Notes under the pieces: model-generated | Databases searched by the model: none | Seen by the model: only the letters and a program-made list of their open reading frames with translations | What the model was told of the DNA's origin: nothing | Assembly: GCA_044463945.1 (NCBI GenBank) | Contig: JBIQLW010000015.1 | Coordinates: 1-64,000 of the forward strand | DNA: 64,000 nucleotides | Reading direction: 5' to 3' | Source of the DNA: 62-47 sp044463945 | GTDB lineage: Bacteria > Pseudomonadota > Alphaproteobacteria > Rhizobiales > Xanthobacteraceae | Made by a program: the position numbers and the translations under genes | In this document: positions 44,111-53,015 of the stretch, one piece after another | Layout: each line of letters starts with the position of its first letter | How positions within the stretch are numbered: position 1 is the first letter of the stretch

Positions 44111-44994
44111 GACGCCACCTTCGCCGTTCGCGACAGTTTCGGGTCCAGCTTGTCGCGCAGACTGTCTCCCAAAATATTCACCGCCATGACGGTCAGCGAG
44201 AGAAACAGGCCGGGCGCAAGAATAGTCCACGGCCCGCGCTGAAACACGCTGCGTCCCTCGGCCAGAACGTTACCCCAGGTCGGAATATCCGGCGGAAAGC
44301 CGACGCCGAGAAAGCCGAGAACCGCTTCAGCGAGAATCGCCGCGGCAAAGATATAGGTGGTTTGAACCGCCAACGGCGCGATGCAGCTCGGCATGATGTG
44401 CCGCATCATCACACGCCAGGCGGGAATCCCCATGCCTTCGGCGGCACGGACATAGGCCTCCTCGCGCACCGTCAGCACCACGCTGCGAACGAGGCGCGTC
44501 ACCCGGGGAATCTCGGCGAACGAAATGGCCGCGACGATCGTCGTCAGACTGGCGCCCATCAGCGACACCAGGGCGACAGCGAACAGCACGCCGGGAATCG
44601 CCATCATGCCGTCCATCACGCGCATCACCACAGCATCGACCCAGCGGACATAGCCGGCCATCAGGCCGAGCAGCGTGCCCGCCACCGCGCTGACCAGCGC
44701 CGTCAACACGCCGACCAACAGCGACAACCGCCCGCCATGCAGAACGAGGCTGAAGACATCCCGGCCGAGCGCGTCGGTCCCGAACCAGAACTGCGCACCG
44801 GGAGGTTTCAGGCGCGCACGAGGTCGGATGTGGAACGGGTCCGGCCCGCTGGCGAGGTCGGCAAACAGCGCCAGCAGAACCAGTACGAGCAAAATCGCGA
44901 CGCTGACGACGATCACCCGATTGGTGACGACCACGCGCAGGCAATTGCGGAGCGGGGATCGGGGAATCGCGGGATCGTGGGCCGTCACGTCCAT
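44107..44994 (-). CDS. Peptide-type ABC permease (DppC-like, second copy)
   Basis: 295 aa from the ATG at 44994 (GAGG 5 nt upstream); an earlier in-frame start at 45027 would overlap dppB more. Six membrane segments, FGTDALGRDVFSLVLHGGRLSLLVG motif and EAA loop REEAYVRAAEGMGIPAWRVMMRHIMPSC. Confidence 0.88.
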   Translation of the reverse strand: MDVTAHDPAIPRSPLRNCLRVVVTNRVIVVSVAILLVLVLLALFADLASGPDPFHIRPRARLKPPGAQFWFGTDALGRDVFSLVLHGGRLSLLVGVLTALVSAVAGTLLGLMAGYVRWVDAVVMRVMDGMMAIPGVLFAVALVSLMGASLTTIVAAISFAEIPRVTRLVRSVVLTVREEAYVRAAEGMGIPAWRVMMRHIMPSCIAPLAVQTTYIFAAAILAEAVLGFLGVGFPPDIPTWGNVLAEGRSVFQRGPWTILAPGLFLSLTVMAVNILGDSLRDKLDPKLSRTAKVAS

Positions 44995-45001
44995 GGCGGC
45001 C

Positions 45002-45943
45002 TCAATACCGGATACGCGGATCGACAATCACGTAGGTGATATCGATCAGCAGATTGACGCCCACATAAATCAGCGAAAAGAACAGGATCAATCCCTGCAC
45101 CACCGGATAGTCGCGGGCGAGGATCGCATCGATCGTCAGTCGTCCAATGCCAGGCAGATTGAAGACGCTTTCGGTGACCACGACGCCGCTGATCAACAGC
45201 GCCATGCCAAGCCCGATCACCGTCACCACGGGCACCGCGGCGTTCGGCAGCGCGTGCCGCCACAGCACGCGGCGATCGGGGTTGCCCTTGGCCCGCGCGG
45301 TGCGGATGAAGTCCTCGCCGAGGATTTCCAACACGCTGGAGCGGGTGATGCGCGCGATCAGGGCAATGAACACCATCGCCAGCGCCAGCGACGGCAGGAC
45401 AAGGTGCTTCACGGCCAGGAGGGGATCGTCGAACGGGCTGACATAGCCTTGCACCGGCAACAGATCGGCCCAGATCGACAACACCAGAATCAGAATGTAG
45501 CCGATCACATAGGCCGGCACCGAGAAGCCGACCACGGAGACAGCCATCACCGCGCGGTCGATCCAGGTATTGTGCTTCCATGCCGCGACCGCGCCGAGCG
45601 GAACGGCGAGCAGCACGGTGAGCACGATGGCCGACAAAGCCAGCACCAGCGTCGGCTCCAGCCGATCGCGGATCATCGCCATGACCGGCTGTTTCGACAG
45701 CACCGACACGCCGAAATTCCCGCGCGCCATCTCCTCAAGCCAGATGACATATTGCACCGGCAGCGGGCGATCGAGACCCAGTTCCGCACGGATACCGGCC
45801 ACGGCCTCCGGCGTCGCGGTATCGCCCGCCAGAATCGTCGCGGGATCACCCGGACTCAGCCGCAACAACAGGAACACGACGGTGGCGACGATCAGAACGA
45901 CGGGGATCGCGGCCACGATCCTCATGGCGATCAGGCGGAGCAT
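45002..45943 (-). CDS. Peptide-type ABC permease (DppB-like, second copy)
   Basis: 313 aa, six membrane segments, LLRLSPGDPATILAGD at the N terminus and EAA loop EDFIRTARAKGNPDRRVLWRHALPNA. Follows the binding-protein gene by 32 bp. Confidence 0.9.
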   Translation of the reverse strand: MLRLIAMRIVAAIPVVLIVATVVFLLLRLSPGDPATILAGDTATPEAVAGIRAELGLDRPLPVQYVIWLEEMARGNFGVSVLSKQPVMAMIRDRLEPTLVLALSAIVLTVLLAVPLGAVAAWKHNTWIDRAVMAVSVVGFSVPAYVIGYILILVLSIWADLLPVQGYVSPFDDPLLAVKHLVLPSLALAMVFIALIARITRSSVLEILGEDFIRTARAKGNPDRRVLWRHALPNAAVPVVTVIGLGMALLISGVVVTESVFNLPGIGRLTIDAILARDYPVVQGLILFFSLIYVGVNLLIDITYVIVDPRIRY

Positions 45944-45975
45944 GTCACCATCCCCTTGCCGGCTTCCGCCATCGT

Positions 45976-47571
45976 TCAGGCTTTCTCCATGCCCCAGAAC
46001 ACCATGATCTGGGATTCCACCGCACTCTTGATGTTGCTGCGAAAACCCTCGTAGTCGAAATAGACTCCGAGCGGGATATAGAACACCCGCTCATAAGCAC
46101 GCTGCTGCATCTTGGTCGCGATCGCCTTCTGCGCCGCGAGATCTGTAGCGTGCTGGTACTCGGTCTTCAGGGCTTCCGTCTCCGGATCGTCGACGAATCC
46201 GGTGTATCCCTTCAATCCGCGTGCGTCGAAATTCGGATTGCCGAGCGGTGAGACCAGATCCATGCGGTCGAACACCGCGTGCGCCAAATTCCATCCGCCC
46301 TCCGAAACCGGGGCCGTCGAGGTCCGCCGCTTCAGGAAAGTGCTCCATTCGATCGCCTGGATTTCCGACGGCATCCCGATCGAGCGCAGCACCTGCTGGG
46401 TCAATGGCGCCAACGCCTGGAACGAGGCGACATCGCCGGGTGTGATGATGACGATCTTCTCGCCGTTGTAGCCGCCTTCCTTCAACAGCGCTTTCGCCCT
46501 GGCGAGATCGGGTTTGCCGCGGTCCACCGCGCCTGCATCGGTTTCGAGCGGCGTGCCGCAGCCAAAGATCGCCGGACAAATCTCGTAAGCCTTGGGGTCG
46601 CCAATCGCCGCATCCATGTAGTCGCGTTGCGTCACGGCCTGTTGCACGGCCTGACGAATCTTCTGATTACTGAAAGGCGGCTGTGACCAGTTGAAGCGGA
46701 TCGTCGAGGCGTTGGGCCCCAACTCGCGGCGCAACACCACGTCGCGGTTATCGGCAAACTGCGACTGGTGATCGGCATTGATGTTCTCGATCACGTCGAT
46801 CTCGCCCTTCAGCAGCGCGTTGATCGCCGTCTGCTTGTCGGGGAACCAGATCGATTCGACACGGTCGATGCGAACCACCTTGCCGCCCGCCATCCCGTTC
46901 GGCGGCTCGTTGCGCGGCACATAATCGGCATTGCGCTCGTAGGCCCAACTCACTCCGGGGCGGAATTCCGACGCGATGAACTTGAACGGCCCCGATCCGA
47001 TCACCTCGGACAGCGCCTTCTCCGGCGGCGTATCCGCGATACGTCTGGGCATGACGAACAGCGGGATCGAGCTTGGTTTGGCGAACGCATCGAAGATGGG
47101 ACCGAACGGCTCCTTCAACACGATCTTGAAGGTTTTCGCGTCCACCGCCGTCATCGACTCGGTGGCTTTGGCCAGCCGCAATCCGACCACGTCGCGCTTG
47201 GCCCAGCGCGCGATTGAAGCAACGCAGTCCTCGGCCGTCACCGGCGCACCGTCATGGAACTTGAGCTTGTCGCGCAATACGAAGGTGTAGGTCAGCTTGT
47301 CCGGCGTCAGCGACCATTCCTGCACCATCTGCGGCTGCGGCTTGTAGCTGCTGTCGATGGAGAACAGCGTATCATAGACGAGGTAACCGTGATTGCGCGT
47401 AATATAGGCTGGCGTCGTCACCGGATCGAGCACGCGTAGCGCCGCGTGGGGCGCGAAGCGGATCACCTTCTTGTCCTGCGCGCTGACCTTGGTGGTCATC
47501 GCCAGCAACGCTCCGGCGGAAAACTGAAGCGCGGAACGACGGGTGAGGACGGCTGGCGTGATCAAGGTCAT
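45976..47571 (-). CDS. Peptide-type ABC substrate-binding protein (second copy, Tat-like)
   Basis: 531 aa, SBP_bac_5 family. N terminus has TRRSALQFSAGALLAM, a twin-arginine-like motif with following hydrophobic stretch. Two Cys (ICPAIFGCGTPL) in the middle. Follows the gamma-glutamyltransferase gene by 51 bp on the same strand, so the hydrolase and importer are probably one operon. Confidence 0.88.
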   Translation of the reverse strand: MTLITPAVLTRRSALQFSAGALLAMTTKVSAQDKKVIRFAPHAALRVLDPVTTPAYITRNHGYLVYDTLFSIDSSYKPQPQMVQEWSLTPDKLTYTFVLRDKLKFHDGAPVTAEDCVASIARWAKRDVVGLRLAKATESMTAVDAKTFKIVLKEPFGPIFDAFAKPSSIPLFVMPRRIADTPPEKALSEVIGSGPFKFIASEFRPGVSWAYERNADYVPRNEPPNGMAGGKVVRIDRVESIWFPDKQTAINALLKGEIDVIENINADHQSQFADNRDVVLRRELGPNASTIRFNWSQPPFSNQKIRQAVQQAVTQRDYMDAAIGDPKAYEICPAIFGCGTPLETDAGAVDRGKPDLARAKALLKEGGYNGEKIVIITPGDVASFQALAPLTQQVLRSIGMPSEIQAIEWSTFLKRRTSTAPVSEGGWNLAHAVFDRMDLVSPLGNPNFDARGLKGYTGFVDDPETEALKTEYQHATDLAAQKAIATKMQQRAYERVFYIPLGVYFDYEGFRSNIKSAVESQIMVFWGMEKA

Positions 47572-47622
47572 GATGTCTCCCCTCTGCTTGATTTGACGCG
47601 GCCGGGCCGCTGGCGTGAATGT

Positions 47623-49320
47623 CTATTGCGATCGATGACGGCGCGGATCCGGCCAGAACGACGTGTTGGCGCGCGCCAGTCCGCCGCCAATCCCGGCTGG
47701 CACCCCATCGGCGCGCCAGCATCCCGCACCCGTCATGGTCCCGTCCGGCGCGAACAGAATGGCGCACATGCCGCCGCCGACATGGTCGACCGGCACGACG
47801 TCGTGACCGCGCGCGGCGAGTTCAGCCCGAACCTTTTCCGGAAAACCGCGTTCGACCTCGGCTTCAAGGCCCCAACTGAAGACGCGCGGCGCTTCGACGA
47901 CTTCCTGCACGCTCATCCCGTGATCGACGATATTGAGCACCGCCTGCAGTACGCAGGACGGAATGCGGTGCGCGCCCGGCAGCCCCAGCGCGAACAGCGG
48001 CTTGCCGTCCTTCTTGCCGATCAGCGCGGAGATGCCGCTGGTGATACGCTTGCCCGGCATCAGCGACAGCGCCAGCCCGGGATGCGGATCGAACAGGAAC
48101 ATATAGTTGTTCGGAATGATGCCGGTGCCCGGAATGATCAGGCGCGCGCCGAACAGACTGTTGATCGTCTGCGTCGATGTCACGACATTGCCGTCGCCAT
48201 CGGCCACCGTGACGTGAGTGGTGTTGGCGGATTCGTTCGAGAGGACTTTCGAGGAGTAGGTGCCCGCGCGTTGCGGGTCGATCTCGGCGCGGCGCTGCGC
48301 GGCATATTCCTTCGAGATCAATCTCGCGATCGGGACGTCGACAAACGCCGGGTCGGCGGTTGCGGCCCGGCGATCGGCCGCCGCGATTTTCAGGGCTTCA
48401 AGCACCAGATGCAGCGTCTGCGGCGTCCCGAACCCCGAAGCCCTGATGTCGAAAGCTTCAAGCATGTTCAGAATTTGAATGGTGTGAACGCCGCCGGAGC
48501 ACGGCGGCGGGGGCCCGAGAATTTCGACGCCGCGATAAGTGCCACGCACCGGCTCCCGTTCGATGGTCCGATAGTTCTCAAGGTCCTCCAGGCGGAGGAA
48601 CGAGCCAGCCTTTTCCAGTTCGCGGGCGATCGTGCGGCCTAGCTCTCCGCCGTACATCACGCCGGGCCCGAATTGCGCGATCGTCCGCAGCGTTCGCGCG
48701 TAGTCGGATTGCACCAGCCAACTGCCCGCCTCCAGCGGCTTGCCGTCAGGCAGAAAAATCGCGGCAATGGCGGGGTCGAGCACGAGATCGGGAGCGGTTT
48801 CCGCGATGCAGGTGGCAAGATACGGCGTCACTTCGAAGCCGCGCTCGGCGTAGCGGATCGCAGGTTCCAGCAGTGTCGGCAAATCCAGCTTGCCGAAGCG
48901 CTCCGCGATCTGACACCACGCCATCAGATTGCCAGGCACCGCAATCGCCTTGGGGCCGACACGATTGGCGCGGCCTTCGGTTTCCATATAGTCCGGCCAT
49001 TGATCCGAAACCGGCGTATAGCTATCGGGACGCGTCATCGCCGGTGCGGTCGCGAGCCCGTCGATCACCAGTTCGCGCCCATCCGCGAGCCGGATCACGG
49101 CGGTCCCGCCGCCGAAAATGCCGACCATCATCGGCTCGACCACGGTCAGCGTGAACAGTGCGGCCACGGTAGCGTCGATGGCGTTGCCGCCTTGCGCCAT
49201 GATCGTCAGGGCCGCCGTCGATGCAAGCGGATGATTGGTCACCGCCATGCCTCGCGACGCGGAGACGGGCGTCTTCTCGCAATCGAACGTGCTCGCGGTT
49301 CGCTCTCGCCACTGCGTCAT
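47623..49320 (-). CDS. Gamma-glutamyltransferase-family hydrolase without signal peptide
   Basis: 565 aa from ATG 49320, which has GGAGGG upstream. Typical GGT fold: catalytic Thr in NTTHVTVAD, substrate-binding region GLPGAHRIPS in the small subunit, and the large-subunit start GMAVTNHPLASTAALTIMAQGGNAIDA. Autocleavage before TTHV would give the two subunits. Classical bacterial GGT is exported, but here there is no hydrophobic signal, so it likely acts in the cytosol on imported gamma-glutamyl compounds. First gene of the second ABC operon. Confidence 0.86.
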   Translation of the reverse strand: MTQWRERTASTFDCEKTPVSASRGMAVTNHPLASTAALTIMAQGGNAIDATVAALFTLTVVEPMMVGIFGGGTAVIRLADGRELVIDGLATAPAMTRPDSYTPVSDQWPDYMETEGRANRVGPKAIAVPGNLMAWCQIAERFGKLDLPTLLEPAIRYAERGFEVTPYLATCIAETAPDLVLDPAIAAIFLPDGKPLEAGSWLVQSDYARTLRTIAQFGPGVMYGGELGRTIARELEKAGSFLRLEDLENYRTIEREPVRGTYRGVEILGPPPPCSGGVHTIQILNMLEAFDIRASGFGTPQTLHLVLEALKIAAADRRAATADPAFVDVPIARLISKEYAAQRRAEIDPQRAGTYSSKVLSNESANTTHVTVADGDGNVVTSTQTINSLFGARLIIPGTGIIPNNYMFLFDPHPGLALSLMPGKRITSGISALIGKKDGKPLFALGLPGAHRIPSCVLQAVLNIVDHGMSVQEVVEAPRVFSWGLEAEVERGFPEKVRAELAARGHDVVPVDHVGGGMCAILFAPDGTMTGAGCWRADGVPAGIGGGLARANTSFWPDPRRHRSQ

Positions 49321-49541
49321 CGCCCCGCCGCCCTCCCTGATGTTTCGTGCAGACATTTTCGGCCGTCAGCACATTATGAATTCGGCAAAACAGCAGATCG
49401 CCTCAGAGGCTGACGATGCACGGCTTCTCAAAGCCTCGCGGCTCCGTCCGACACAGCATCCACGATCCGGTTTCAGGGCAGTATCAATCCGGCAATCCGA
49501 TTGATCCAATACGCAGCCCTGCAATTTTTGATAAGTCTGTC

Positions 49542-50498
49542 CTATCGAAGTTGTTTTCCGGAACCTTCCCGCACCGAGCGGGGTGCAAAGCGCCGGACGT
49601 GCTGGGCGAAGGCGCGCGCCGCAGGCGACGGCTCGCTGCGGCGGAAGGCAACGGCCAGTTCGGCAAGAACGGCGGCGCCCGCGATCTGCTTGAAGCGGAC
49701 GCTGGGCAGTTGAATACATTTGACGGACTGGGGGACCAGCGCGACTCCCAGCCCGATCGAAACCATGCTGGTGATGGTGACGAAGTCTCGTCCTTGCGGG
49801 CCGAGACGCGGAAAGAAGCCTGCGGCCTGGCACGCTTGAGTCGTGTATTTGTGGAAACTCACATTCGGCGGGTGACGCGGCGTGATGAAAATATCGCCGT
49901 TGAACGCCGACAACGGCACCCGCTCGCGCGCAGCCAAGGGGTGCGTTGCCGGTACGGCCAGCAGCAGCTTTTCCTGCAACACCGGAACGCAGGCAATTCC
50001 GACCGGCAATTTGACCGGCGGCCGGATGAAGCCGATGTCGAGTTTTCCTTCGCTGATCTGATCGAGTTGCCGGAGCATTTCCATCTCCGAGATCTGAAGC
50101 TCCACGTCGGGATAAGCCGCACGAAACTCGTTGATGATGGACGTCAGCATCCCGGTATAGGCTGCCGATCCGACATAACCCACGGCGATACGTCCGACCT
50201 CGCCGCGGCCGGCCTGCCGCGCCGCCATCAGCGCCATCTCGGCTTGGGCGATGGTTTTCCGCGCCTCGTTGGCAAATAACTCTCCGGCGAGGGTGAGTTG
50301 CACCGAACGGCGCGTGCGATCGAACAGAGGTGTGCCGACGATATCTTCCAGCGCCTTGATCTGCTGGCTGAGGCCCGGTTGCGCGATTCCAAGTCGCTCC
50401 GCCGCGCGGCCGAAGTTCAGTTCCTCAGCGGTCGCGATGAAATAACGGAGGTGACGCAGTTCAATGCCGCCGATCGAGGATCGTTTCCCGTTCGCCAT
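49542..50498 (-). CDS. LysR-family transcriptional regulator
   Basis: 318 aa from ATG 50498 (GGAGG 5 nt upstream; the in-frame extension to 50591 has none). N-terminal winged helix (ELRHLRYFIATAEELNFGRAAERLGIAQPGLSQQIKALEDIVG) and C-terminal effector domain. Divergent from the molybdopterin oxidoreductase (129-bp gap) and downstream of nothing on its strand but ggt; it could control either side. Confidence 0.9.
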   Translation of the reverse strand: MANGKRSSIGGIELRHLRYFIATAEELNFGRAAERLGIAQPGLSQQIKALEDIVGTPLFDRTRRSVQLTLAGELFANEARKTIAQAEMALMAARQAGRGEVGRIAVGYVGSAAYTGMLTSIINEFRAAYPDVELQISEMEMLRQLDQISEGKLDIGFIRPPVKLPVGIACVPVLQEKLLLAVPATHPLAARERVPLSAFNGDIFITPRHPPNVSFHKYTTQACQAAGFFPRLGPQGRDFVTITSMVSIGLGVALVPQSVKCIQLPSVRFKQIAGAAVLAELAVAFRRSEPSPAARAFAQHVRRFAPRSVREGSGKQLR

Positions 50499-50627
50499 TG
50501 AGCCTCCATGCAAACATAAATGGAAGTTATCGAAATTCCGATTACAGCATATTGGACCTATCTTAGCGATCCGCGCAATATTGGCAGTCAAATCTGGCGA
50601 GGGGCGCAGGAACAGGATGGTGACGCG

Positions 50628-52976
50628 ATGCGCGGGTCGAACTCATCGGATCGAGAGCCTCCAGCCTCCACTCACAGCGCGCACTGGGGTGCATTTTCCG
50701 CGCGCTGGGATGGTCACGACGTCACGGTGGAACCCTATGCCGCCGATCCCTCGCCCTCTCCCATTCTGAACAATTTCAAGGGCGCCCTGCGTCACAAGGC
50801 CCGTATCCTGAAGCCGATGATCAGGCGTGATTGGCTCGATCACGGACCAAGACCGCAACCGCGCGAAATCGGCGACGCCTTCGTCGAATGCGATTGGGAC
50901 ACCGCGCTCGATGTGCTGGCAAATGAACTGTCACGCGTGCGCGATCAGTTCGGTCCGCAGGCAATTTACGGGGGTTCGTATGGCTGGGCCAGTGCGGGAC
51001 GCTTTCATCACGCACAAAGCCAGATCCATCGCTTTCTCAATGTGGTTTGCGGTGGCTACGTCCGTTCGGTCAACAGCTACAGCGCCGGCGCATCGACAGT
51101 AATTCTACCGCACGTGATGGGGCCGTTCGAGAATCTGTCGCGGCGAAACGTCACCTGGGACCAAGTCCGCACCCATACCGAAACCGTGCTTGCTTTCGGC
51201 GGGATGCCAATCAAGAACTCGATGATCGCCAGCGGCGGCGTCAGCCGTCACGTCGAGCCGACGTCAATGGCAGACGCCGCCGCGCGCGGCACACAGTTCA
51301 TTTCCATCAGTCCGCTGCGCGACGATTTTCCCCCGCAAGCCAACGCTCGCTGGATTCCGATCCGCCCTGGCACCGACGTCGCGGTGATGCTGGCAATGGC
51401 GCATACGCTTGTGACCGAAGACCTCTGCGACCATGCCTTTCTGAACCGCTACACAACCGGCTTCGATACCTTCAAGCGCTATCTGCATGGTGACACGGAT
51501 GGTCAACCGAAGCACGCCGAATGGGCCGCCGCATTGTCCGGAATCGGCGCGGACACCATTCGCGAGGTCGCCCGCCTGCTGGTTCGGACCCGCAGTCTCA
51601 TCACCGTGGCGCACGCCTTGCAACGTGCGCAGTATGGCGAACAGCCGGTATGGATGGCTGCGGTGCTTGCGGCCATGGTTGGACAGATCGGCCTGCCCGG
51701 CGGCGGCTATAACTATGCGCTGGGCGCCATGGGCCACACCGGCCGACGCATCAACGCGGTTCCGATCCCGACGATGCCCCAGGGCACGAATCCCGTCAGC
51801 GAATTCATTCCGGTGGCGCGGATCGTTGATATGCTGCTCAATCCGGGCGCGCCCTTCGAATACAACGGCCGCACGCTGCAATATCCGGATATCAAGCTGG
51901 TCTATTGGGCGGGCGGCAACCCGTTTCATCACCATCAGGATATTCACCGGCTGCGGCAGGGATTCGCCCGGCCCGACACCATTGTCGTTCATGACCTGGC
52001 GTGGACGGCAATGGCACGCTCCGCCGATATCGTATTGCCGGCGACGATGACGCTCGAGCGCGACGACATCGGTGCAGCGGCAACCGACCCGCGGCTGATT
52101 GCGATGCGTCAGGTCGCACCGCCGATCGGCGAGGCGCGCGACGACTTCGCCATCCTCGCCGATCTCGCCGCACGTCTCGGCGCCGAACATGCCTATACCG
52201 AAGGCCGCTCCGCGCGCGAATGGCTGGCCCACCTCTATGAGCCGACGCGACAGGCGCTCCTTGAGCAAGGCTGCGACGCACCCGACTTCGAGGAATTCTG
52301 GGCGCGCGGCGAACTGCTGCTGCCGTCGGAGCCAGACGATGGCGGCATCCTGCGCAGCTTTCGCACGGACCCGGAGCGCCACGCCCTGCCGACACCGAGC
52401 GGCAAGATCGAAATCTTTTGCGAAACTATCGCCAGCTTCAACTATGACGATTGCCCGGGCCACCCGACATGGCTGCCGTCCACCGAACCGCCGACCGACT
52501 CCGCGCCGCTTTTCCTTGTCGCCAACCAGCCGGCGACCCGCCTGCACAGCCAGCTCGATTTCGGCGGCTACAGCCAATCGCGCAAGGTCAACGGGCGCGA
52601 AGTGGCGCGGCTGCATCCGCATGACGCCGAAGCACGCGGGATCAAGGACGGCGACACTATCCGCATCTTCAACACGCGAGGCGCATGCCTCGCCGCCGCG
52701 CGCGTCACGGACGACGTGATGCAGGGAGTGATCCACCTTCCGACCGGCGCCTGGTACGATCCGGCGCCGAGCAATGGCCCCCATCCTCTTTGCGTCCACG
52801 GCAATCCCAACGTCCTGACGCGCGACATCGGCACGTCCCGGCTGGCGCAAGGATGCTGCGGGCAGATCACGGTCGTCGATTGCGAGCGATTTGTTGGCTC
52901 CGCACCGGCCGTGTCTGCCTATCAGCCACCGACCCCGGTGCGAACCGAAGTCAAACGCGCCCCGCAGGACAATTGA
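50628..52976 (+). CDS. Molybdopterin oxidoreductase, BisC/DMSO-reductase family, cytoplasmic
   Basis: 782 aa from ATG 50628; the frame opens at 50520 but the earlier part is not family-like. Features of Ser-ligated DMSO reductases: GGSYGWASAGRFHHAQSQIHRFL, NSYSAGAS (Ser as candidate Mo ligand), many bis-MGD contacts, and the C-terminal molydopterin-dinucleotide domain (ANQPATRLHSQLDFGGYSQSRK). No Tat signal and no Fe-S Cys cluster at the N terminus, so it resembles cytosolic BisC, which reduces biotin or methionine sulfoxide. The electron donor is not encoded here. CoA transferase follows after 39 bp. Confidence 0.86.
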   Translation: MRGSNSSDREPPASTHSAHWGAFSARWDGHDVTVEPYAADPSPSPILNNFKGALRHKARILKPMIRRDWLDHGPRPQPREIGDAFVECDWDTALDVLANELSRVRDQFGPQAIYGGSYGWASAGRFHHAQSQIHRFLNVVCGGYVRSVNSYSAGASTVILPHVMGPFENLSRRNVTWDQVRTHTETVLAFGGMPIKNSMIASGGVSRHVEPTSMADAAARGTQFISISPLRDDFPPQANARWIPIRPGTDVAVMLAMAHTLVTEDLCDHAFLNRYTTGFDTFKRYLHGDTDGQPKHAEWAAALSGIGADTIREVARLLVRTRSLITVAHALQRAQYGEQPVWMAAVLAAMVGQIGLPGGGYNYALGAMGHTGRRINAVPIPTMPQGTNPVSEFIPVARIVDMLLNPGAPFEYNGRTLQYPDIKLVYWAGGNPFHHHQDIHRLRQGFARPDTIVVHDLAWTAMARSADIVLPATMTLERDDIGAAATDPRLIAMRQVAPPIGEARDDFAILADLAARLGAEHAYTEGRSAREWLAHLYEPTRQALLEQGCDAPDFEEFWARGELLLPSEPDDGGILRSFRTDPERHALPTPSGKIEIFCETIASFNYDDCPGHPTWLPSTEPPTDSAPLFLVANQPATRLHSQLDFGGYSQSRKVNGREVARLHPHDAEARGIKDGDTIRIFNTRGACLAAARVTDDVMQGVIHLPTGAWYDPAPSNGPHPLCVHGNPNVLTRDIGTSRLAQGCCGQITVVDCERFVGSAPAVSAYQPPTPVRTEVKRAPQDN

Positions 52977-53015
52977 TCGTCTTTCTCAAAATCAGGTTTC
53001 AACGCAAGGCCATTC

